DNA from: Isoetes taiwanensis
Lineage: Eukaryota > Streptophyta > Lycopodiopsida > Isoetales > Isoetaceae
NCBI GenBank assembly: GCA_021234155.1
Contig: JAJEKV010000081.1
Location: 188,001 to 252,000, forward strand
Direction of reading: 5' to 3'
Length of the DNA: 64,000 bases
Shown here: piece after piece, positions 48,670 through 60,188 of the stretch
How positions within the stretch are numbered: position 1 is the stretch's first letter
Layout: every line of letters begins with the position of its first letter
Position numbers and translations under genes: made by a program
Notes under the pieces: model-generated
Databases searched by the model: none
What the model was told of the DNA's origin: nothing
Seen by the model: the letters and a program-made list of their open reading frames with translations, nothing else

Positions 48670-48942
48670 CTCGTTGTTAGACATATGGGTCTTCTCCGGT
48701 AGTAAATCGAGGCAAAGATCGCATTCTTTTGTAAGTAGATGCTTGGGATTATCTTCCGGGTCATCGAAAGCATAGAATGGGCCATTTGCTCTCGCAAGGC
48801 ACGAGACAAAATCATCTTCTTCATTTCGTTCCAAGGACAACTCGGACCACGTGGTTGAACCCAAACAGGAATCTAAGGACTCAAAACCCATTTGAGAATA
48901 ACGCCAAGTTGCACTTCCATAGCTCGATCGAATTTCTGACAT
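48670..48942 (-). CDS. First exon of the unrecognised gene (91 codons, acidic)
   Basis: Opens MSEIRSSYGSATWRYSQMGF and runs in one frame to SNNE, ending at a GTGGGT donor at 48669. It is rich in Asp, Glu, Ser and Cys (RNEEDDFVSC, CDLCLDLLPE). No signal peptide or membrane segment. It has no copy in segmental unit 1, because the duplication ends at 48622, so this exon is the original left by the duplication. Whether the gene is still functional is doubtful, since the downstream exons carry a stop. I cannot name the family. Confidence 0.5.
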
Positions 48943-49199
48943 TATGAAACGAAAAAAAAGGAAGCCAAGACACAAGAATATGGACCACGACAGAAGGATA
49001 TGGAGCTGTGGCAAAGGAAAATTGCTCCAGATCTATAAAAAGAAACAACTGGAGCTCGAATGCAAAATGAAGAAGGGAGAAAGAAAAAAACGAGACGGGC
49101 TATGGAGCTTGATCCGACATAACAGTCGAAAATCTTGGGCTTCACCTCTTGCCGGTTAGGCGGTTCAACTATGAGCTACCCACAATGCAGGTGACCGAG

Positions 49200-49330
49200 A
49201 ATTTACCGGCAACAATGGGTTTGGAGCAGTCACCAGCATATCCTAGGTATATTCCAGCATATACCTAGGATATGCCACAAACCCATATAAACAAGGGTTT
49301 GCCCCCCTAGGGGCAACCCAAAAACAGTAA
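49200..49330 (-). repeat. Dispersed repeat Y with a 17-bp-arm palindrome
   Basis: Reverse complement of 17056-17215. GCATATCCTAGGTATAT (49236-49252) and ATATACCTAGGATATGC (49259-49275) form a perfect hairpin with a six-base loop. The right edge is TTGCCCCCCTAGGGGCAACC. Confidence 0.75.
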
Positions 49331-49457
49331 GTAGGTTAATTATACATTATAATAACATTGTTGTCTATATGTAAATCAACAAACTACAACTCACAGAACG
49401 AAACATTGCGGAAACACCTGAATCTTGTGTCACTTGCTTCGCATCTATATCTTGCAC

Positions 49458-50454
49458 TCATAGGTGCCAACCATATGCCCACATGCTCTTATAACTTCTA
49501 GCATATTCTTCAACTCCAAAAGCAAGATCAAACAACAATGGTTTCACTTGCTCCTTTCTCTCAACCATACGTTGGACTTCCATTTTAAGCCACTCTGAGA
49601 AATTCAAAGTATTCTCTCTTAGCCGCTTGCGCCTAGACAAGATACCATCTTGTGATTGTACATATTTTTTGTCAATCAAATTCTAAAAAGTTAATTAACT
49701 TTTATAAATTATAAAACACTTCAACATCTGTATAGCAAATAGAGTACTTACAATCTCCATATCTCAATGATAGTCGAATTTGCTAGAATGCAATCATGTG
49801 CTTGTTGTTGCATAACACATTCACTGCTTCCAACTTTAGGGTATTCATCTCGTTTAAGTGAATTTCTTTTGCAGTAATTTGCCTAAACAAAGCACTTACT
49901 CTTACTATTGACATTCTTTCTCCTTCTCCTAGACATCCACGTATAGCCAAAGGAAGAAATTGTTGAAAAAATATAATAATCATGCGATTTCATGGATTTC
50001 AACTTTCCATTTGCAACACATTTTTTGAAGTTAGAAGACAATCCTGTTGGAGGTTTCACACTCTGTATAGCTGTAAAAAAAGCTTTTTTTTTTCTTCTTT
50101 TGTAAGAACATATGGAGCATGAGGTAAAACTACTTTACGGCTTTCTAATTTTGACCAAAGGGACTCTCGTGTTCCAACCTCTTTCATGTCTTCTCGTACC
50201 TTTTCATTGTCCTCGTCAGCATCCCCAAGTATTGTATTAACTAGGTTTTCTGCAACATTCTTCTCCACATGCATTGCATCCAATGTGTTTCGAATAAGAA
50301 GATGCTGTAATATAAAGTGACATGGTATAATATATAGAAATTGCATGTAAAGATAACTAAGTGTGTATACAAGCAAAATATACCTCCCAATAAGGAAGCT
50401 CATAAAATATAGAAAGATGTTTCCATCCCATCCTTTATGTTGGATCATCGTCAT
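49458..50454 (-). pseudogene. CACTA transposase C-terminal part (TNP2 end and DUF4218)
   Basis: On the minus strand ELPYWE meets a GTATAT donor. An intron (50383-50305) ends in ACAG, and the frame resumes HLLIRNTLDAMHVEKNVAEN, the hallmark H-x-DxMHxEKN motif of TNP2 transposases. After a break, FLPLAIRG then RMSIVRVSALFRQI matches DUF4218. A further segment at 49679-49458 (ENTLNFSEWLKMEVQ) resembles the region following DUF4218. Stops lie between these parts, so the protein is not made whole. Confidence 0.85.
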
Positions 50455-50569
50455 TTTTCTTTTTAGACAATTCGCATTCCATTCTTCCTTCTCTCAACCC
50501 ATTTTTGTATATTAGTAGGGGCCACAAGAGTTGGAGGTGTTCCAGATTCAATGTTTCCATCAAATGTTT

Positions 50570-51695
50570 TCATTTTTCGAAACTATGATCAAGAGGAAGA
50601 TATCGGCGATGGCCCGCATAGATAAATTTTTTAAGACTTCTAGATATACGAACATGAATATCAGGTCCACACAAGGGACATGCTCGATATCCATGGGTTA
50701 CACACCCAGCCAATAAACCATAAGCATGAAAATCATGTATGGTCCACATGATCATCGCATGCAAAGTGAATTCCCTCTCCAAAGCTGGCCTGCTGAAGTC
50801 ACTTGCTTTTACTCCTTTCTAAAGCTTATCTTCCACAATAAGGTGCGTGTAAACATCAATTTTTGAGGAAGGTACTTGCTGCGGTCCAGGAATCAATAGT
50901 ATCAACATAGTGAAATGTGGCTTCGTGGCTAACCATGGTTCAATATTGTAATTTACCAACATAACTGGCCAAGTACTCCAGTTAGACCTCATCTCACTAA
51001 ATGAACTTACACCATCAAATGATAATCCAACTCTGATCTTGCGAGGGTCTTCAACAAAGTCAGGCCAACTATTGTTGATGTGATGCCATGCTGGTGAATC
51101 AGAGACATACCTACATATGCCATCTGTGCTCATATTGTTAGCATGCCATGTCATGTGCCTTGCCATTGATGGGTATTCATATAATTTCAATAGTCGAGAA
51201 ATGATAGGGAAGTAACGCACAACTTTACGTGCACTAGGCTTGACCTTTTTACCCCAAAGACCTTTTTACCCCGGATGAGCATCCCCCCTCCCCAGATAAA
51301 AAATACAATAATTTGGGCAAGCATGAATAGATTCATATTCTAGACCAAGATCCTTCATCAATTTTTGTGCATAATAGGATGATTGTGGCAATCAGTTTCC
51401 CTTGGGCAATAAGTGTTCTTTTAGAACTTTTAGAAGGTCATCAAGACTAGCATTTGACCATCCATGCATAGTTTGTAAGTTAAGAATCAAGAGTGTGGCG
51501 GATAGCATGTTTAATGAGCTTCCATTGTATAGTGGTTTCAAAGAATCATTATGGCCATCGTCTAATGGATCTCCAGAGCCATTAGGATCGTCATCTAATG
51601 GATCTCCACTACTTAATATATCTCCTTCACATATGGGGCTTACCTTTGCACTGCTACTTGGAAAATCGTCATTGGCACATTTAGAAGGCATGTGA
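50570..51695 (-). pseudogene. CACTA transposase TNP2 core
   Basis: Pieces in order on the minus strand: LQTMHGWSNASLDDLLKVLK (51695-51392); SSYYAQKLMKDLGLEYESIH with ACPNYC; RYFPIISRLLKLY, ARHMTWHANN, DSPAWHHINN and DPRKIRVGLSFDG (51220-50819); then FTLHAMIMWTIHDFHAYGLL, ACPLCG and GHRRYLPLDHSF (50782-50570). This matches TNP2-family order. The small zinc-binding stretch after ACPNYC is replaced by a stop-containing sequence near 51280, and another stop separates the last two pieces. Confidence 0.88.
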
Positions 51696-51699
51696 CTCC

Positions 51700-52725
51700 C
51701 ATTATGTTCCGAAATTGTGAAAATGGGCAGGGCTTACATAAGATTTACTATGGTTTTGGAAGGTATTGATATGTGAAGAACATATAAAGCTGACGTCGGA
51801 AATTAGTGTTCGGGCTTCCCAATGTCTTGGGTTGGTTTTTCTCATTTATATTTTCTGTGTGTAATAGAAAGCCACGGTTTCTATTTTCGTTTGCAGGGCC
51901 GGCATCATGGAGATGGCAGGGTCGGCATGGAGATGGCGGCATGGTGCAGGCAAGCGGGCATGGGGAAGGCGACAAGGGAGAGCAGGACAGGGCGAATTTT
52001 GCAGGAATTTTTGCAGAGAATTCTGCATGATGCAGAGATGCAGAGATTTTTGCATGATGCACGGTTTCTTGTAGGGATGATTATTTAGTAAGCCCAATGT
52101 TTAATTCCAATGGACGAAGCTTCTATATGAGAATAGCGAGCCTCAGAGACAGATTTTGTATGCCAGGACGCTGTTGTTTTAGTCACATGCTTTTCATCCA
52201 GTTCCTTTGTCATCAATAGCAGTTTATTGTGTTGCTTGCTTGCATTGTTTCTTCCTTTTTCTGGGATTTGGGGTTCGAATCCCCTTGCTTCCCTTCCGAA
52301 GACATTCTGCTGTAAATTCTGGTGTTGCATTGCATTGACTTGGGGATATGTTGAAATTGTATGAGTCGTTATTGTTTGTGAACTGCAGAGCGGAGGTGCA
52401 TGTTGCTTGTAATGATGCAATTCTGTTTCTCTGGTGGATCCATACAGTTGTCAGGTAGCGTTATTCATACTTTCAATGTATGTATTGTATAGCGTACAAG
52501 GACATCTATTATGATTTTGACAACCATATGCTGAGCTGGAAAATGGGGTTTGACCCCATCTTATTTTTGAATGGACGGCCCTAGTTCATGGATTTGGAAT
52601 ATTCCATGGAATATTCCTTGGATCAAGGGCTAGGGTTGGAGCATATGAGGGTTGGACGATTATTATGGTTTTCACCATCAATTAGTGTGAAGGTGTCTTG
52701 AATCATTTGTGATATTTGATGATTA
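51700..52725. other. Block inside the CACTA element without transposase similarity
   Basis: Holds open frames on both strands with no domain. Repeats of GCAGAGA / GATGCA occur near 52010-52065. A lone GGGGTTCGAATCCCC at about 52270 looks like a pol III B box without a partner A box. It could be an intron of the transposase gene or an insertion. Confidence 0.5.
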
Positions 52726-52789
52726 TCAATACCTCCCTGCAATTCTTAATATTATCAATAATAAATAATGAAATAACGTTAAAATTAAA

Positions 52790-52983
52790 AAGTTGGAAGG
52801 GTCTTGCACCTCTTTCAATTGATGACTCCAACCGTGACGTTTCAAATGTTGATGAATGTCATCAAGTGACTTCAATCTCGTTCCGTTGCATTTAGAACAT
52901 GGGCAATCTACAACTGAAACTCCATTTTGTATGGCTTGGAGTTTCAACTCTTCAAATGTTTCAGGCTTATCCACATGATCCAT
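52790..52983 (-). pseudogene. Transposase-associated domain of the CACTA element
   Basis: Starts MDHVDKPETFEELKLQAIQN and contains CPCSKCNGTRLKSLDDIHQH followed by LKRHGW. This is the C-x-C-x2-C...H pattern of the Transposase-associated domain that begins CACTA transposases. It lies upstream of the TNP2 core on the same strand. Confidence 0.8.
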
Positions 52984-53366
52984 ATAAATGTTTGAATCTA
53001 ACTATTTGATCCTTGCAGTTACTTATATATGATTGAAGAGTTAATGCTTAGAGAAAAATGATCCTAACTAAATCCTAGTCACTGAAAAAAAAAAGGGGGG
53101 GGAAGGAGAAAAGAGGAAAATTGGGAAAACATAATTCTCCCGTGAACAAAATAAAAACTTTCTCTTCTTGATCTCAAAGTTTACCACCTGGGACACTCAA
53201 GGAAGTGGCTGGAGGGAAAGGCCTGAAGAAAAATGCAGGGCATTGAGGATTTTGAAGATGATTTTGAAGATGCAGGAACTCTAGGATATTCAAGTTCGGA
53301 ACCAGATATCGAAGATGACGATTTTCAGATAAGGAAAGAAAATGTGGACTTTGAAGATGGAGATGA

Positions 53367-53520
53367 ATAGAATAGAATAGAATAGAATAGAATAGTTTTT
53401 TTAACGTCCACGGAGACCAATAGGTCATGGGACCCATACAATGGGCTAGTACAATCATTACTACTAGGATTAAAAAACCCCTGCCTCGAAAGGTTTTCAA
53501 GGGAAAAACCTTTGCAGTAA
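53367..53520 (-). mobile_element. Possible LINE 3' end with (GAATA)n tail
   Basis: ATAGAATAGAATAGAATAG at 53367-53394 is the same tail as the LINEs at 5757 and 43571. The adjacent sequence is not their 3' UTR. It has a phrase, GGATTAAAAAACCCC then AAAGGTTTTC and GGAAAAACC, that also occurs inside the inner arms of the 6403-8333 element. It may be a second LINE family or simply a microsatellite. Confidence 0.4.
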
Positions 53521-54335
53521 TGATGATACTAGACAAGCTTAGATAATGACTACTGAGGGCTCAGTAATTGCAAACGTTTATCTAGAACCTCAAGTATATA
53601 TAATGCCAAGTCATGCACAGATGGTGTGCTGAGAAGTTGTGGAATGGAATGCTAAGGTCGAAAAATGATTCCGGACTATCTCAAAAGCAGGGCAACTCAG
53701 AAGAGTATGGCTTTCATCTTCAATAACCTGTAACTGGCTCCCAAATGTCCTTTTTACAGAAAAAGAAGCTTCAAAAGAAGAAAAGAGTAAAAGAATTGAA
53801 GCATATCAACAACGTCCATTTCTGAAGGCGAACTTGGGAAGCATTCCTCTGTCAAATACTTCTGGAATAAACGTAAGCTGCCAAATGAAGACTACGTGTA
53901 AGTCATTTGCCTATTTTTGAAAAATTCTTATTTTGTTTCTGTGTTTTAGACTTTCCCGTTGATAAAGATTAGAGGCCTTATTTTGAAAATGACTACATTG
54001 CATTTTGTTGCTACTACTGCATGCTTCTATAGATTTGGAGAATGGATTTGTGTAATATGCATCAAGAACACCAGTCTGCCAATCAAGCATTCTCCTGGCA
54101 GTTTTCTCAGCTTTTCCATTGTCTTAATATTTTTCTTTTCTGCCTGTTATGGATGAAGTGTGATTAAAAACCTCTTCTTTCACCATTGTCAAGATAGATA
54201 GGTTGCAGAGGTCCAAAGATTGTGGCCATCATCTAAAAACATGTGAATCTTCACAAGGAGGTTAGAAACTAGGCATGGATTCTCTTGCTCACATTGGCAT
54301 CTCTGCAGACTAAGCTAATTGGCTCTTTGTCATAG
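53521..54335. other. Anonymous sequence
   Basis: No gene recognised; the 65-aa open frame at 53959 has no domain. Confidence 0.4.
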
Positions 54336-55194
54336 CCATATTACAAGCTTTTAGCACTTAGTTCAATTACACCCAACTAGTATTCAGACTGCCCATCTTC
54401 ACTCTAATTAAAGTAGCAGTAATTGTCTAGACAGATAACACATTTCTGCACATATGCCTCAATCTAGTTGTATAACATTTTACTGGAAGATCACAACTGA
54501 ACATTGTACCTGTTGAGGGATCTTGTTTGTTGTGCCTTAGCTTGACATGCTCAAATAGCCAAGGTCTGGAGGGGCTTGGAAGCCCAAGCTGAGAGATTGT
54601 TGAGCCAACTGCTATGAGATTGTCAAATGCTCCAAGTAGCTAAATAATGCCCAACCTTTGCATAAAGAAAGCATTCTCATTTTGCAGTAATAGATAAGCT
54701 TTACAATTCTATTTTACTATTTAACAAGGGTTTTGCAATTGTATTATAGCTTTATAGTCAGGATGCGTATGACATATTGCGTCCTTATCTAACATCTATT
54801 CTCTATTATATCTGCAAAATGAGAAAAGCACTGGAGTAGCGAAGGAACTGTACTGTGGCACGTGTAAGTTAATTGATCTCTTTTGAAAATGCTTGTCTTA
54901 ATAGGTAATTTGAAAATTGCAAAATGGTTCTACTGCAGGAGTTTTCATACTGCAATAGTAGTTATCCTTCAACACTTATTTTTATTGCACCTGAACCTGA
55001 AGGCTTGCATAACCATAAATTGATCCTACTGCAAAAGTTTTCATAAGCATAAAATGATCCTATTGCAGGAGTTTTCATACTATTAATCTGCATGTTTCTT
55101 TTCATAGACATACTACAAGCTTTTAGCACTTAGTTCAATTACATCCAACTAGTATTTAGCCTACCCATCTTTACTCTAATTTAAAGCAATAGCA

Positions 55195-55475
55195 CATATC
55201 TAGCATTATAACAGGGGTTTTTTTTTATGATTTTATACGCTTTTTGGCATGGTTTTTATATGATTTCATGGGCGTATTGCACGAGGCATACTAATCAGTA
55301 CATCTAGAGTGCACCAAACTTTTGCATGCAATTTGTACAATTTTTGTTTCATCCTCCCCAATGGTTAAGTACAAAGAAAGCCCACTTTTAATTCAAAAAA
55401 TCAAAGGGCTTATAATGAAAGCCCTTTTCTCCTTTTCTCATGAAAAAACCAAACGTGAACCATTTGTAGAACCCG
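55195..55475 (+). repeat. Dispersed repeat family X, short form, at the left end of the insertion
   Basis: Begins CTAGCATTATAACAGGGG and continues through CTAGAGTGCACCAAAC, TTTTGCATGCAATTTGTACA and AAGGGCTTATAATGAAAGCC, matching 10932-11212 in reverse. Confidence 0.75.
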
Positions 55476-55928
55476 TTTCCTGGAGCATATTCATACATCA
55501 GAACCTTTCTGTAATAATCGGGGAGCTCTATGCCTATGAAGTTCCATGCATTAATCTTATGATTGATCCATTTCTATCTGTCTGATTTGGTGTCGATTTT
55601 CAAAGTCTCTTAGTTTTTTCGGTCACGCTTCCGGTTTTTGGTAAGAACTAATAGCCTTTGATCCTTTTTAGAAGTCTTGCATGTTTTCTTGCAATCGAAA
55701 GGCAATGTAAGTTTGATGCGAAACCGCGGATAATGCTAGATCAAGTTCTTGGTCTTGGGAGAGCAGATACATGCATATAGTAGCTTTTTTGAGCTCAAAG
55801 CGGCTACCCCAAATATTATATTGGCTTATTTTCGAACCTAGTGTAGCTTTTAGGATTTAAAATAATCCATCTTTGTTCAAAGTTCTTCCTTCTTCGGCGG
55901 TCCATGTCCATCTGTTAGCATAATTATC

Positions 55929-56545
55929 ATGGCATCTAGTGCAGAGGAAAGTCATACTGAAGTGGAAGACAAGGAGGAGAGGGAAAAAGCAATGCAGATA
56001 TCCCCGAGGGAGGCAAAACGACTTCCATATTAGAAGCTATTCAAATTTGCCGACTCTCGTGATATTTTATTCATGCTTGTTGGGACCGCGTTTGCTATTA
56101 TAAATGGGCTGGCATTTCCAATCCTGACAATCATTCAGAGCAGAATCATCAATACTCTAGGCACATATCAGATGATCCATCTAAGATTGCAGATGAAGTT
56201 TCACGGTCTGTACTATAACCCTACACTATGTGAATGTGAAGGTGGGAGAATTTGTGCAGAACTTATTTCAATTTATAGGTGGATTCTTGGTGGATTTTAT
56301 CCACATTTACACCATTATTGCTACTGCCTGGGTATTTCTATGGAAAAGCATTATCAGAGTATGAAAATCGCCGTCAACGTGCATATGACAAAGCTGGAAT
56401 AGTTGCAGAGCAGGCTACATCATCAATTCGGACTGTCTATGCCTTTGCAGCTGAGAAAAGCACTCTAAACATGTTTTCTAGGTCTTTGGAGCCAGCTATC
56501 AAACTGGGACTCAGACAAATATTTGCTATTAATTCTTTCATATGA
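55929..56545 (+). pseudogene. ABCB (multidrug-resistance/P-glycoprotein type) transporter, truncated
   Basis: ABCB proteins are plasma-membrane ABC exporters, some moving auxin. An ATG at 55929 opens MASSAEESHTEVEDKEER, typical of the acidic N-terminus. A stop (TAG) then replaces a Tyr codon in PYYKLF. The frame continues KLFKFADSRDILFMLVGTAF then AIINGLAFPILTI (first membrane segment region). A large internal deletion follows, then FVQNLFQFIGGF and, after a frame change, AYDKAGIVAEQATSSIRTVY with AFAAEK (the conserved EAGxIAEQAxSSxRTVYAFxGE motif), ending near GLRQ. No Walker A or other ATP-binding part follows. Dead fragment; family call firm. Confidence 0.88.
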
Positions 56546-57389
56546 CTTGTTATAATTCCTATAACTTCTGTAATCATTTCTTTATGATGGTTTCTTTCGT
56601 TTTGTTCTGCGTGTCATTGCAAATTGCATGCCCGTAAGGATCATAGCAAAAGAAGATCGAAACGCCTTTGTGACTCCTCATATAAAGTTTTATTTATGGT
56701 GGCATGCCTTTCTGGAGATGCTCCTTGCTCCAGGTATTCAAGTTATTCTGTAGCATATTAACTTGGTGGTTACGTTCTTATTCATAGTCTCTTTCAAACA
56801 CAAGTTACGGAAGATTTATCCAACACAGATGACATTGCACATTTTACATATATTTTGCTTTGCAGGTATGCAGTTTGTCCAAGATTCAAGCATTCATCTC
56901 CTTCAGATATGCCATTAAAGTATGCACATCTTAGACATACTTTGCTCTGGTAATAAAACTTTATTCAAGCATTGCTCTGCTTCATATCAAACATTGCTCT
57001 GCTTCATAAAGGTGGAATAGATTGCTCATCTTCAGGAAAATAAAGCTTTTACAGAAAAATAAAAGTTGAAATGCTTTGGGGCAATCAGGTAATATATTGG
57101 CACATTTATTGCTTTGAGACAAGCTAGAGAGGGTTTTGATGAGGAAACAAGTTGCAGAGGGTATTGTACAAGCAATTGCTTTATTATTGTTAACGTAAGA
57201 CATTCCATTCTATTCGGCACAATGACATTCCATTCCATAAGGCACAATGACATGGTGTATTCTCGTGTAGGAGAACAAAGAAAACGACAAAGTAATTTAC
57301 ATCAGTCTACCTTTCACTCAAGTTTAATAAGTTTACAAGTATGGGCTATGATATACCATCCATCGTTAGAGTCTTAGGTAATGTTTATA
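56546..57389. other. Anonymous sequence between the ABCB fragment and the TIR element
   Basis: Nothing recognised. Contains short duplications of AAACATTGCTCTGCTTCATA (56970-57010) and GACATTCCATTC (57199, 57226). Confidence 0.45.
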
Positions 57390-57730
57390 TCTACACCCCT
57401 ACACCATCCTTAAGGCCCCAAAGGGGCCAAAAAATTTTTTAGTTAACACAAACCATTAACACACAACTAACATTATTAACACAAACCATTGCATTTGACA
57501 CATTTAAATTAAAATCCCCCTTAAACCCCCTTTGATTTGGGTGCATATTCACACGGGGGGTTACTTCGGGCAACGAGAGCTGTCGGATGGGCATATTTGC
57601 CCTTTATTCCAAGATCTGGACCGTACATAGCGATCCTCGTTTGTGGGGTATGCATGTACAAGTTTTTGTATACTATATATTAAGATTTTCAAAATACTAT
57701 AAGGTTTGAGAGAATGTACTTAGTGGTGTT
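57390..57730 (+). mobile_element. Copy of the GGCCCC-hairpin TIR family
   Basis: Best-preserved left arm: CCCCTACACCATCCTTAAGG, GGCCCCAAAGGGGCC, AAAAAATTTTTT, a TTAACACAAACCATTAACAC segment, then AAATCCCCCTTAAACCCCC and GTGCATATTCACACGGGGGG. The core runs CGAGAGCTGTCGGATGGGCA to TTAGTGGTGTTATT and stops where the interrupted tandem array resumes. Confidence 0.82.
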
Positions 57731-59045
57731 ATTACATATGCCTCAATCTAATTGTATAACATTTTACTGGAAGATCGCAAAATTTTTGAACAGTGTACCT
57801 CTTCAGAGATCTTATTTGTTTTGCCTCAGCCCGACATGCTCAAGTATCCAAGATCTGGAGGGACTGTCATGTCAAGCTGAGATATTGTTGAGCCAACTGC
57901 TATGAAATTGTCAAATGCTCCAAGTAGCCAAATTTGGAGGCACTGTTTCCCACATCTTAAAATATATATGGAACGGCATAGCACAAGGTTTTACATGAAG
58001 GCTCAGCTTTGCAATTGAACATCTTATGTCTTTGACATGTGAACTTTTAGGACCGTTAGACCTTGGCAACATCGTTCATCATAGACTGCATGAAGGAAGC
58101 ATTCTCATTTTGCAGATGTCCAGTAATAGATAAGCTTTGCAATTCTATTTTATCGCAAAATGAGAAAAGCACTGGAGTAGCGAAGGAACTGTCTTCTGGC
58201 ACATGTAAGTTAATTGCTTTATCCTTCAACACTTATTTTTATTACACCTAAACATAAAGAATGTCTGAAGGCTTGCATAACCGTAAATTGATCCTACTGT
58301 AGAAGTTTTCATAAGCATAAAATGATCCTATTGCAGGAGTTTTGATACTATTAATCAGCATGTTCTCTTTTTGTTTACATACTACAAGCTTTTAGCACTT
58401 AGTTTAATTACACCCAACTAGTATTCAACTTGTCCATCTTCACTCTAATTTAAAGCAGTAGGAATTGTGCATACAGATAATGCCTCTACACATATGCCTC
58501 AATCTAGTTGTATAACATTTTACTGGAAGATCACAAAATTTTTGAACATTGTACCTCTTGAGGGATCTTATTTGTTGTGCCTTAGCCTGACATGCTCAAG
58601 TAGCCAAAATCTGGAGGGATTGTCATGACAAGCTGAGATATTATTGAGCCAACTGCTATGAGATTGTCAAATGCTCCAAGTAGCCAAATCTGGAGGCATT
58701 ATTCCCAGATCTTAAAATGTATATGGAACGACATGACACAAGATTTTACTCGAGGGCTCAGCTTTGCAATTGAACATGCAATGCCCTTGATATGTGAACT
58801 TTTGGGGACGTTAGTCCTTGGCAACATCGTTCTCATAGACTGCTAACTGTTTCAAATATAATGCCCAACCTTTGCATCAAGGAAACATTCTCATTTTGCA
58901 GATGTGCAATAACTGATAAGCTTTGCAATTCTATTTTATTGTTTAAGAAGAGCTTTGCGATTGTATTTATAGCTTTATAGTCAGGATGCTTATGACATAT
59001 TGCGTCCATATCTAACATCTATTCTCTTTTAGATCCACAAAATGA

Positions 59046-60188
59046 GATTCTGAGTGCCAGTTTCCCAATAAACAAGGCCAAATGGCGTCCCAAAATAAAT
59101 ATTAAGCTTTCGTTTGCTTAGTCTAGATCCTCTAGTAAGTATTTCTATAATTTGTTTTGGTGTCAACCTCCGCCTTCATTGTAGGTGGAAAGTGTTGTTT
59201 AGGATTATCCTGCATAGTAGTAAGGTCCCTTTTAGTGCAACCTAGTCCAATACATTGGACAAATAAATCAATTCCAGTTTGCCCCCAGTACAACATGGAA
59301 GAAGGATCGCTGAAATGGATTTGGTGTTGCCATGTGGCAGTCCCCTACACTCCGGAATGGAAAGAGGGGCGGCGATTCTGCTCATCCAATAAGAATAGCT
59401 GCAGCAACCAATAGGAACATGGCTATTCAGCGAAGAACATGGAAATATGGTGAAGAACATGACATGCTCCCCTCTTCCATGTTGTGGTTGGTCTCCCCTC
59501 CCTCCCCGCAGAGATATGTAGGGGACTCACGCCAAGCTACCGCCGATAGCGAGCCTCCCCCTGTCCACTACGAAAGAGGGTCCCAATTTCCTTCCTCCAT
59601 ACATTATCTATGAATTGAAGGATCATGTTGGTTTGTATTTATTCTTGCTCAAAACTCATACTAGTTTTCAAAACTCAATATTTATTGAAGTCATTCTGCT
59701 CGCTAGAATAAATGCTCTACCAAAACATTGCAAACTCTTATGGTGAAGACAACAAACATGTATGGGTTCTTAATGGTGCATCAAGAAGGAATCTACCGAT
59801 GCCAAAATGAATCCATTTCTACAAAACCCTCCTGGCCAATATCCGCAAAATGATGTTTTTTTTTTTTTGTCCAAGTTTCCCCAATGCTGCTCCGAAAGAA
59901 GCTCTATCAAGCTCCGGCCTCCGGAAGGAAGCTTTAGTCAAGCTTCGATGAATCTGGGGAAGCACGGATTACATCTGATGCCACTATCATATTGATAGAA
60001 GCACAACTGAACCACAAAGACACAACTGAGAAGAGAGAGATGCTTACCTATGAGCATCTTAGAATTGCAAGAAATGTTGCATCTCCCTTTATGCAAGATT
60101 GTCAAAAAAATTTGGGGAGGGAGGGTGAGGGGGAGGGGATATAGCAAAATGCATACACGCTTGTACACGAGCGTGCATGCATGCATAG
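59046..60188. other. Anonymous sequence
   Basis: No domain recognised. A GC-richer part (59290-59600) has two CCAAT-type motifs close together (CATCCAATAAG, AACCAATAGG), but no gene I can attach them to. Confidence 0.45.

Larger units (their letters stand above)
49440..52983 (-). mobile_element. CACTA (En/Spm) transposon remnant with transposase gene
   Basis: Collects the minus-strand transposase segments listed separately: the Transposase-associated domain, TNP2 core and DUF4218. No CACTA termini are found at either side within a few kilobases. A ~1-kb block (51700-52725) without transposase similarity separates the first domain from the rest; it may be an intron or an insertion. Confidence 0.88.
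54336..59045 (+). repeat. Tandem array of ~700-770-bp units, interrupted
   Basis: Unit 1 is 54336-55110. Unit 2 starts near 55111, is cut at ~55195 and resumes at ~57731-58377. Unit 3 is 58378-59045. Shared landmarks: ACAAGCTTTTAGCACTTAGT, ACCCAACTAGTATT, ACATATGCCTCAATCTAGTT, GATAAGCTTT and TTATCCTTCAACACTTATTT. ACATAT borders the insertion on both sides. Non-coding. Confidence 0.85.

Noticed and set aside
52262-52284. Possible tRNA gene or SINE head (GGGGTTCGAATCCCC)
   Set aside because: Only the B-box-like stem is present; no A box or acceptor stem can be found upstream at the right spacing.
59380-59415. Promoter with paired CCAAT boxes
   Set aside because: No TATA box or downstream coding sequence can be linked to it.
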